Of a DNA stretch of 64,000 nt, positions 8,974 through 15,897 are shown piece after piece. Each line of letters begins with the position of its first letter. Position 1 is the first letter of the stretch. Source of the stretch: Pseudomonas sp. FP1742 (GTDB lineage: Bacteria; Pseudomonadota; Gammaproteobacteria; Pseudomonadales; Pseudomonadaceae); the NCBI RefSeq assembly GCF_030687145.1, contig NZ_CP117460.1:3472001-3536000 (forward strand). The letters run 5' to 3'. A program made the translations under genes and the position numbers. The notes below the pieces were generated by a model. It did no database searches and was not told where the DNA came from. It saw only the letters and a program-made list of their open reading frames with translations.

Positions 8974-10190
8974 CGGGCCATCCCCCGGATCGCCGACGGC
9001 CCGTCGAAATCCAGCCCGGCATCAGCGCAACTGTCCAGCAGTTGCCGCCCTACCGCGCTGATCAGCGCATCGTCGGTGCCGTCGAGAATGTGCGTGGTGC
9101 GCGCGGTGCGGTAGATCCCCGACAGCGGCGACAGCTCGCTCAGGCCCTCGGCGCCCATGATCTGGATCGCCGAATCCACCGCCTCGCTCAAGGCCTGGGA
9201 AGCAGCGACCTTGGCGATGTTGACCTCGATGCTGTTGGCCACCCCGGCATCGTGTTTACCGGCGGCGTCCTGCAGCAACGCACGGGCGCTGGCGATGGCT
9301 TGATAGACCTTGAATACCCGCTGGCGCACCAGCTGCTTATCCGCCAGCCGCGCCTGCTGGCCACGGGCCGAGTGGATACGCGCGCACATCAGGTCGAAGC
9401 AGCGCTGGGCCAGGCCCAGCCAGTGCACCGAACGCAATATCCGCCCCAGCCCCAGGCGTTCCTGCATCAGCGCCAGACCCTGCCCCGGTTGCCCCAGCAC
9501 ATGGCTGGGCGGGACCCGCACCTGGTCGAAGGACAATTCAGCCTGACCAGAGAACCGGCCAAGGATCGACAACGGCCGCTCCACCCGAAAGCCCGGCGCA
9601 TCACTGGGCACCAGCAACATCGACAAGGCGTTCTCAAGAGGACCGGAGCCGGTGCGGGCAATCACCGTGATCAGGCCTGCACGCTCGGCGCGGCAGATGA
9701 ACCACTTGCGCCCGCTCAGCAGCCACTGGCCGTCGACGAACTCGGCGTGGCTACTCAGGGTCGCCGGGATCGAACCGATGCTGTCGGGCTCGGACATGCC
9801 GTAACTGGAGACCAGCGTCCCCGCGGCCAACGGCGCGAGAAAGCGCTGGCGAATGTCCTCGCTGGCATGCCGGGTGAGCATGTGCAGATCCAGGGTGGCA
9901 TCGTCACCGAAGATCGCCGGGGCGTACTCGGAACGCCCCTCCTGCTCGGCCACCGCCAGATAGTCGCGCAGGCTGGCGATACGCCCGCCGAGGGCCTGAG
10001 GGTAAAAACTGCCCCAGAGCCCGGCGGCCCGCGCCTCGGCGCTGAGTTCGGCCATGCGCCGGGCGGCCTGGCGGGGCTCCGCCGCCAGTTCGGCTTCCAG
10101 CGGGATGATGCGTTCGTCGACAAAACACCGCACCGCCCGGGCCAGCTCGGCGCTGTCCCGGCGGGCGTTCAATGCCTGTGCACTCAACAT
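8970..10190 (-). CDS. Acyl-CoA dehydrogenase family protein
   Basis: A 406-residue flavoprotein with the three-part ACAD layout: an N-terminal helical domain (residues 1-120), a middle beta domain with SSYGMSEPDSIGSIPATLS (flavin contact region) and WLLSGRKWFIC, and a C-terminal helical domain with QIMGAEGLSELSPLSGIYRTART and HILDGTDDALISAVGRQLL. The expected reaction is alpha,beta-desaturation of a thioester, or a related flavin oxidation. The start overlaps the end of the AMP-ligase gene by 7 bases and the stop overlaps the MFS start. With the ligase and CoA transferase it suggests that an activated acyl intermediate is oxidised. The substrate is unknown. Confidence 0.92.
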   Translation of the reverse strand: MLSAQALNARRDSAELARAVRCFVDERIIPLEAELAAEPRQAARRMAELSAEARAAGLWGSFYPQALGGRIASLRDYLAVAEQEGRSEYAPAIFGDDATLDLHMLTRHASEDIRQRFLAPLAAGTLVSSYGMSEPDSIGSIPATLSSHAEFVDGQWLLSGRKWFICRAERAGLITVIARTGSGPLENALSMLLVPSDAPGFRVERPLSILGRFSGQAELSFDQVRVPPSHVLGQPGQGLALMQERLGLGRILRSVHWLGLAQRCFDLMCARIHSARGQQARLADKQLVRQRVFKVYQAIASARALLQDAAGKHDAGVANSIEVNIAKVAASQALSEAVDSAIQIMGAEGLSELSPLSGIYRTARTTHILDGTDDALISAVGRQLLDSCADAGLDFDGPSAIRGMAR

Positions 10191-11833
10191 GCGATGCCCG
10201 CCCCGCTCTCCAGAAACGCCACTTCGGCGGCCAGGGATTTCTTGTCGATCTTGCCGGCCGGGGTCAGCGGTAACTGACGGTAGAAGCGCAGGTATTCCGG
10301 CAGCTTGTTGACCTCCAGGCCTTGCTCGCGCAGGTAGTCGGTCAGCTCGCTCAGGGAGAAACGTGGCGCGCCGTCACGCAGGGTCACGCAGATGCACACC
10401 CGCTGGCCAAGGTCCGGGTCCGGCACCGCCACACAAGCGACGCTGACCACGTCCGGGTGACCGGTGGCCAGGGTTTCGATCTGCACCGGGCTGATATTGG
10501 CGCCACCACGGATGATGATGTCCTTCTTGCGCCCGGCCAGAATCAGGTAGCCGTCGGCGTCGATGTAGCCCAAGTCGCCGGTGTTGACCCAGCCTTCGGC
10601 ATCGCGGTACTGCGCGTCGAGTTCCGGGGCATTGACGTATTGCATCGGGCTCAGGGGGCCACGGGCCTTGATTTCACCGACGCCGCCCTGGGGCACTTCG
10701 TTGCCCTGTTCGTCGACAATCTTGATCGCGCACACCGCCGGGTTCGGCCGACCGACGCTGTAGAACACCACGTCCTGGGCATCGTCCAGGGTGTTGTGAC
10801 AGTTCACTCCGTCCGCCGAACCATAGAGGCTGATGAAACCGCAACCGAACGCCTCGACGCAGCGGCGCACGGTCACTTCATCGATCAGCGAACCACCGCA
10901 GATCAACCCCAGCAGGCTGGACTTGTCGACCTGTTGCAGGCGAGCGTCGGCAGCGATGCGCTGGAGCATGGTCGGCACCCCGAGGATGTGCGTCGGACGC
11001 AGTTGCTCGATGGCCTCGATCGCCGCCTCCACGTCGAACTGCGGCAGCACCGCAATCGAACCACCGAGCCACGACAGGCTGCCAAAGGTGGCGGTGGAAC
11101 CGAAGGATGACCCCAATGGCACCAGGTACAGCCCGCGGAAGCTCTCGCCTTCGGGGTGGATGCGCTGCAAGAAACGCCCGCGCCCGCCCACCAGGGCATT
11201 GTGCGAATAGGCCACCAGTTTGGGTTCGGATTCAGTACCGGACGACACCAGCAAACGCACTGGTGAGTTGGGGCAAACCTGGGGCAATTGCGCTTGGGTC
11301 AACGGCTCGGCCTCAAGCATGTCCTGCAGACTCAACCAGCCGTCCCGGGTGCTACCTTCAACCACCAGCACCCGCAGCGACAACAGGCTCGGGCGCAAGG
11401 CTTCGATGACCTGGCACAGATCGATACCGGCGTACTGCGCCGGGACGATCACCACCCGCGCATCGCAACGACGCACCAGGGCCTGGATGTCCAGGCTGCC
11501 GCGTCCCGGTGGAAACGGCGCGACCACCGCCCCCAGGGCTGCGGCGGCGAGGTCGATGGCGCAACTGCGCCAACTGTTGGTCAGCTGATAAGCCACCACA
11601 TCGCCGGCGACGATGCCGGCGGCACGCAGGCTCGCGGCCAGGCGCAGCGCGGCGTCATGCAACTGGCCATAGCTCAGGTTGCCTTCGGGCGAAAGTACCG
11701 CCGTTTTCTCCGGGGCACGTTGCGCGTGCTCGCGGAACAGTTGGTAGACCGAACGGTTGGGGTAAGTGCCGTCGAGTTCCCAAACACGGCGAACGTCGGC
11801 GGGAACCAGATCAATAATGCCTGCGTTATTCAT
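10184..11833 (-). CDS. AMP-dependent acyl-CoA/acyl-adenylate ligase
   Basis: A 549-residue ANL-superfamily enzyme that adenylates a carboxylic acid. Core motifs include VSSGTESEPKL (the P-loop-like A3 motif, atypical), YGSADG (A5 position), WVNTGDLGYIDADGYL (A7), GRKKDIIIRGG (A8) and the catalytic lysine in LPLTPAGKIDKKSL (A10). The ATG at 11833 was chosen because it overlaps the upstream stop (ATGA) and is preceded by CTGGAG. In thioquinolobactin-type pathways a ligase of this class makes the acyl-adenylate attacked by a sulfur-carrier thiocarboxylate. That role is inferred here from the adjacent sulfur genes. CoA ester formation is the alternative. Confidence 0.93.
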   Translation of the reverse strand: MNNAGIIDLVPADVRRVWELDGTYPNRSVYQLFREHAQRAPEKTAVLSPEGNLSYGQLHDAALRLAASLRAAGIVAGDVVAYQLTNSWRSCAIDLAAAALGAVVAPFPPGRGSLDIQALVRRCDARVVIVPAQYAGIDLCQVIEALRPSLLSLRVLVVEGSTRDGWLSLQDMLEAEPLTQAQLPQVCPNSPVRLLVSSGTESEPKLVAYSHNALVGGRGRFLQRIHPEGESFRGLYLVPLGSSFGSTATFGSLSWLGGSIAVLPQFDVEAAIEAIEQLRPTHILGVPTMLQRIAADARLQQVDKSSLLGLICGGSLIDEVTVRRCVEAFGCGFISLYGSADGVNCHNTLDDAQDVVFYSVGRPNPAVCAIKIVDEQGNEVPQGGVGEIKARGPLSPMQYVNAPELDAQYRDAEGWVNTGDLGYIDADGYLILAGRKKDIIIRGGANISPVQIETLATGHPDVVSVACVAVPDPDLGQRVCICVTLRDGAPRFSLSELTDYLREQGLEVNKLPEYLRFYRQLPLTPAGKIDKKSLAAEVAFLESGAGIAC

Positions 11834-13680
11834 CGAAAACTCCAGTGAGCGTTGACCGAGGTGTAGGTATTCACGCTTAAACACGTCTTCAATCGCCTGT
11901 CTTGAGCCAGCTGTGACAGGTCTTCTACGGCCACCGAGGCCGGTATTTCGGCGTCGCCCAGCACCTGTTGCCAGATAGCGGCGGACTGCGACGCCAAGGC
12001 ACTGCGAAGCCGCCCGTCACGCCCCTCGGGGTCGCTGTGCAGATCGCAGGCGAGGATGATTTCCAGTTGCTGAAGTTGGGCCGGGGTCTGGCAGTCGATG
12101 GCCAGCAACCCGGCCAGGGTCGGATACACGCCCTTGAGCAGACTGTCTTCGGCGGTGGTCTCTTGCAGTTGCTGCACGCACAGCAGGTTGGCGGCGCCAA
12201 GCAGCGAGCTGTCGACCCGTACGCCCTGCCCACTGAGGGCACGATGCAGCAAGGCGGCGCTGACCCCTTGGGCCGCGACCACCCCGCCCAGCACATCCAG
12301 CACGGTGAACAGCGAGCCGCCCGGCGTCGCCGAGGCCTGGCCGATCTGTTCGCCGACGCCGGACCAGGCCTGGACCACGAAGTCGGTACCCGGCAAGGCT
12401 TCGCCCGGTCGGTCATGGCCCCAGCCGCCGGCATAGGCGTACACCAGCCCCGGATTGACCCGCATCAGGTCGGCGCGATCCAGGGCCAGTTCGGCGGCCT
12501 TGCCCGGCGCCCAGTTGTGCAGGAACACGTCAGCGTCCCGAACCCGCTCGTACAGCTCTTCGCGGCCGGCGGCGGACTTGATGTCCAGCTCACGGACCTG
12601 CTTGTGCCGATTGAGGGCATCGAAGCGCACCGACACGCCATCGACGCAAGGCGGCATGCCCCGAAGCGGGTCGCCGCCGGGCAGCTCGATGCGGATCACC
12701 TCGGCACCCAGCTGCGCCAACAGGTGCCCGGCCAGCGGACCCTGGATCCGCCGGCATGACTCGATCACCGTCAGGCCGCTCAACGGCAGTGCCTGCCCAT
12801 CCAGGTCGCGCATCGGTTTGCCGCCAGCGCTGATGGCGTCGAAGGCCCAGGGCCCCTGCTCCAACTGAGCGCGCAGATTGCTGTCGGTGCGGCGCTCGGC
12901 CAGGCTGCGCACCGGGCATAGCGCAACACCGCTCAAGTCACACAGGGCGCTGATCCGCGCCATGGATAAGCGCGCCAGCGCCTGACGGAACACCGCCGGC
13001 ATCGGCGCCACAGCCTTGGCGTAACGCAGCAGAAACGCCTTCCAGCCCTGCCCGGCCTGCTCGCCGTCAATGCCCACTTCCGCCCAGAAGCGCCGCCAGG
13101 GTTCGGCATCCAGGGTTTCCAGTTCGAAGTACACGCCATCGGCCGAGACAAACGGCGGACGATTCTTCGCGCACGTGGCCCCCGGCAACAGACGTTCGGC
13201 TTCCGCCCCCGCAGTCGCCCCCGCCAGGTACTGAGCAATGCCCAGCACTCCGGCCGCGGCCATGGAAGTGGTCACGCCGTTGAAATCACCACCGCGCAAC
13301 TGCCCAAGCGCGGCGGCGAATACGCCTTGCAGAGCCAGGCTGGCGCTCAGGGTCGAGACATAATCCACCCCCAACCCTTGGGCCTTGCCGCTGGCCCGGC
13401 CATGCACCGACATCAAGCCGCAGGCCGCCTGAGCTGTGTGCTCGGTGATACCCGCGCAGCTGCCGTCGGGCCAGCCATGAATCAGCCCATCGAGTGGTTT
13501 CAAATCGGGGTGGTGCAAGGTAAAACCCAAACCCTCGCGCACCGGGTCATCAGTCAGGGGCTGCGGGTTCAGGCCCAGCGCCGTCGCTTGGTAGCGCAGT
13601 GACGCGGCCAGAGGTGCGAGCCTGGCAGATGAAGAAGCAAAGGAGCCGCTGAGGCTACATCCATGTAGAAGACGTGACAT
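11830..13680 (-). CDS. Tandem/rearranged family III (CaiB/BaiF) CoA-transferase-like protein
   Basis: A 616-residue protein in two family III CoA-transferase pieces. The C-terminal ~340 residues carry the Rossmann-like N-part of the family (GPLAGHLLAQLGAEVIRIE, then DVFLHNWAPGKAAELAL) and a catalytic-Asp-like motif GQGVRVDSSLLGAANL. The N-terminal ~270 residues look like the remaining mid/C part (AACGLMSVHGR, LGVDYVSTLSASLAL, RPPFVSADGVYFELE) without a preceding nucleotide-binding half. Normal members are about 400 residues in a single chain that interlocks as a dimer. The stop overlaps the ligase start. Whether it moves CoA, or thioesters between acyl partners, is unknown. Confidence 0.85.
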   Translation of the reverse strand: MSRLLHGCSLSGSFASSSARLAPLAASLRYQATALGLNPQPLTDDPVREGLGFTLHHPDLKPLDGLIHGWPDGSCAGITEHTAQAACGLMSVHGRASGKAQGLGVDYVSTLSASLALQGVFAAALGQLRGGDFNGVTTSMAAAGVLGIAQYLAGATAGAEAERLLPGATCAKNRPPFVSADGVYFELETLDAEPWRRFWAEVGIDGEQAGQGWKAFLLRYAKAVAPMPAVFRQALARLSMARISALCDLSGVALCPVRSLAERRTDSNLRAQLEQGPWAFDAISAGGKPMRDLDGQALPLSGLTVIESCRRIQGPLAGHLLAQLGAEVIRIELPGGDPLRGMPPCVDGVSVRFDALNRHKQVRELDIKSAAGREELYERVRDADVFLHNWAPGKAAELALDRADLMRVNPGLVYAYAGGWGHDRPGEALPGTDFVVQAWSGVGEQIGQASATPGGSLFTVLDVLGGVVAAQGVSAALLHRALSGQGVRVDSSLLGAANLLCVQQLQETTAEDSLLKGVYPTLAGLLAIDCQTPAQLQQLEIILACDLHSDPEGRDGRLRSALASQSAAIWQQVLGDAEIPASVAVEDLSQLAQDRRLKTCLSVNTYTSVNAHWSFR

Positions 13681-13767
13681 AAAACCTACGCCAGAGTGGT
13701 TACATAACGCTGCGCGGACGGCCTCGGGTGAGGTACGTCACGCAGGCCCGGAGCGATCGGCCGGCAA

Positions 13768-14040
13768 TCAGCCACCGGCAACCGCCGGCAGAATGGTGAT
13801 GGCATCGCCGGCCTTGAGAGGGGTGGCCAGGTTGTCGGCAAAACGGATGTCGTCATCGTTGACGTAGATGTTCACGAAACGATGCACTTGACCGTCGCGA
13901 ATCAATCGCTCTTTAACGCCGGGGTACTCCCGTTCCATGTGCTCGATCACTTCAAGAACCGTACTTCCCTGAACTTCGACGCGCTTCTGATCTTGAGTAA
14001 AAGAGCGCAACAAAGTTGGCACAATGACGGAAATCGACAT
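13768..14040 (-). CDS. CysO-like ubiquitin-fold sulfur carrier protein
   Basis: A 90-residue MoaD/ThiS-family protein whose C-terminus is exactly VAGG, so the diglycine that is adenylated and converted to a thiocarboxylate is already exposed. The central HRFVNIYVNDDDIRFADNL and final ITILPAVAGG closely resemble Mycobacterium CysO as I remember it. A GGGAG ribosome site lies 6 bases before the ATG. It sits between the JAMM/E1 genes and the CoA transferase. The expected role is to be charged by the MoeZ-like protein and to hand sulfur to the ligase-activated acyl substrate or to a small-molecule acceptor. Confidence 0.93.
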   Translation of the reverse strand: MSISVIVPTLLRSFTQDQKRVEVQGSTVLEVIEHMEREYPGVKERLIRDGQVHRFVNIYVNDDDIRFADNLATPLKAGDAITILPAVAGG

Positions 14041-14116
14041 GCAGAACTCCCTGAGCCGAATAAGGCTCTTTTTATTAGTTAATTAATCTTGTTTAACGCT
14101 GTACCGGCATTAAGTT

Positions 14117-14524
14117 TCAGCGCACGACATGAATACTTTCTTCGGTAACTTTACGATTAACGATTCGAAAGCTGCGCACCGCGACATCAATATCCGGAAC
14201 GGTTGAAACAATCACGTAGTGCACCGAGGCATCACCGGCATACTGCACATCTTCAGCGCTGGGATAGGCCACGCTGGCGGTATGCGAGTGATAGATCACC
14301 CGGCACTCCTCGTCCCGCTCATCCAGTTCACGCCAGACCGCCAGTTGCTGTTTCGGCGCAAAGCTGAAGAAAGTCGGCGAGCGCGCCGCGTTGTCCATGG
14401 CGATCAGCCGCTCGGCGGTTCTGGTGCCGGCGGGTGCGGCGATGATGCCGCAGGTTTCCAGTGGATGATCCCGCCGCGCCTGTTCCAGCATGGCCTCCAG
14501 CAGGCCGGCACGAATACTCAACAT
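14117..14524 (-). CDS. JAMM/MPN+ metalloprotease (Mec+/QbsD-like)
   Basis: A 135-residue zinc protease of the JAB/MPN family. The full JAMM signature is present: the upstream Glu23 in ETCGII, His79 and His81 in HSHT, then Ser89 and Asp92 (H-x-H-x7-S-x2-D). The start at 14524 lies 19 bases after the E1 stop and gives the normal length for the family; upstream in-frame codons would add an Arg-rich tail overlapping the E1 gene. Relatives trim sulfur carriers (QbsD) or release cysteine from a CysO adduct (Mec+). Because the carrier here already ends in GG, an adduct-cleaving role is more likely than maturation (inference). Confidence 0.93.
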   Translation of the reverse strand: MLSIRAGLLEAMLEQARRDHPLETCGIIAAPAGTRTAERLIAMDNAARSPTFFSFAPKQQLAVWRELDERDEECRVIYHSHTASVAYPSAEDVQYAGDASVHYVIVSTVPDIDVAVRSFRIVNRKVTEESIHVVR

Positions 14525-14543
14525 CCTCGCCCGTCGCCCCCGT

Positions 14544-15716
14544 TCAATAACTCGGCAACGTCGGCTCGACGTCACGCACCCAGGCCAGTACGCCGCCCTC
14601 CAGGTTGCGCACATTGCTGAAGCCCAACTGTTGCAATTCCTGCAATACCGCCTTGGAGCGCGCCCCGGACTTGCAGTGCAGGACCAGGTTGGCGTGCTTG
14701 CCGAAGCGGGTTTCGATCAGCGCGGCAGTGTTCGGTCCCTTGGGTATGTGCTGTGCCCCCTGAATGCGCACGATGTCCCACTCGGTACGCTCGCGCACAT
14801 CGATCACCAGCACATCCTGGCCCCGTTCGCGCAGGGCTTGCAGCTCCCGGGCGCTGATGGACGGAATGTCCGAAGGTTGCACGCCCTTGGGCGCGGTCAG
14901 CCCGCAGAACGTCTGATAATCACTCAGGGCGGTGATCGGCTGGCGCCCGGGTGAACGACGCAGCGGCATCTGCCGGTAGGACATTTCCAGAGCGTCGTAG
15001 ACCATCAGGCGTCCCAGCAGGCTTTCGCCGATGCCGGTGATGAGCTTGACCGCCTCGGTGGCCATGATCGCGCCGATGGAGGCACAGAGAATGCCCAGCA
15101 CACCGCCCTCCGAACAGGATGGCGCCAGCTCCGGGGGGGGCGGCTCCGGGTACAGGTCGCGGTAATTGAGGCCGACACCGCCGGGAGCGTTTTCCCAGAA
15201 TACCGAGGCCTGCCCCTCGAAACGGAAGATCGAACCCCAGACATAAGGCTTGTTGGCCAGCACGCAAGCATCGTTGACCAGGTAGCGGGTAGCGAAGTTG
15301 TCGGTGCCATCGAGGATCAGGTCGTACTGGCTGAACAACTGCACCGCGGTTTCCGGTTCCAGGCGCTGGTCATAAAGATTGACCTGCACGTGGGGGTTCA
15401 GATCCTTGATCGCCGCGGCGGCGCTTTCAACCTTCAACTGGCCCACAGTGGCGACCCGGTGAATCACCTGGCGCTGCAAGTTGGACTCGTCCACCCGGTC
15501 GAAATCGATGATACCCAGAGTGCCGACGCCAGCCGCCGCCAGATATAACAAGGCCGGTGAACCCAGGCCGCCCGCACCGATGACCAGCACTTTACTGCTC
15601 TTCAAGCGACGCTGGCCTTCAAGGCCCACATCGGGAATTAACAAGTGTCGGCTATAGCGGGTTATTTCTTCATTACTCAGGTTTGCAAGAGGTTCTACAA
15701 GAGCGGGAAGTTTCAT
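14544..15716 (-). CDS. MoeZ-like E1 adenylyl/sulfurtransferase (ThiF + rhodanese)
   Basis: A 390-residue two-domain enzyme that activates and sulfurates the sulfur carrier. The N-terminal ThiF/MoeB domain has the nucleotide loop VLVIGAGGLGSPALLYLAAAG, the Asp/Arg region DRVDESNLQRQ, and the PSCSEGGVLG segment that holds the E1 cysteine. The C-terminal rhodanese domain ends in the persulfide loop LHCKSGARSKAV. The architecture matches mycobacterial MoeZ, QbsC and PdtF. The ATG at 15716 is preceded by AACAGG at 8 bases; a GTG three codons upstream has no good ribosome site. It is the first gene of the second transcription unit. Confidence 0.94.
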   Translation of the reverse strand: MKLPALVEPLANLSNEEITRYSRHLLIPDVGLEGQRRLKSSKVLVIGAGGLGSPALLYLAAAGVGTLGIIDFDRVDESNLQRQVIHRVATVGQLKVESAAAAIKDLNPHVQVNLYDQRLEPETAVQLFSQYDLILDGTDNFATRYLVNDACVLANKPYVWGSIFRFEGQASVFWENAPGGVGLNYRDLYPEPPPPELAPSCSEGGVLGILCASIGAIMATEAVKLITGIGESLLGRLMVYDALEMSYRQMPLRRSPGRQPITALSDYQTFCGLTAPKGVQPSDIPSISARELQALRERGQDVLVIDVRERTEWDIVRIQGAQHIPKGPNTAALIETRFGKHANLVLHCKSGARSKAVLQELQQLGFSNVRNLEGGVLAWVRDVEPTLPSY

Positions 15717-15855
15717 GGTTAACACCTGTTACTGAATGCAACAGATTCTCAGGCAGCAACTTCAATTAATCAATTCAACGGGTCTGGCTTTTCATATTCG
15801 GAAGCCACGTTTTTGTATGCATTTAAACAATCACCAGTGACTATGACGAATAGAA

Positions 15856-15879
15856 GAAAGCCCTCTTTCGAGGGCTTTC
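15856..15879 (-). terminator. Rho-independent terminator behind the reductase-aminotransferase gene
   Basis: A perfect 10-bp inverted repeat, GAAAGCCCTC / GAGGGCTTTC, with a 4-base loop. Read on the minus strand, the loop is GAAA and a T-rich tail (TTCTTCTATT) follows. It begins 18 bases after the stop at 15898, so it closes the receptor-to-aminotransferase unit and separates it from the E1/sulfur-carrier unit. Confidence 0.85.
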
Positions 15880-15897
15880 AGGGGTGCATCTTTAGTG

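Noticed and set aside
9042..10277. A 411-codon plus-strand open frame
   Set aside because: It is a mirror of the acyl-CoA dehydrogenase and the ligase start; no protein family is visible.
15717..15855. A second Fur box before the MoeZ-like gene
   Set aside because: The AT-rich TCAATTAATCAATTCA tract does not fit the Fur consensus well enough by eye; it is left as an unassigned motif.
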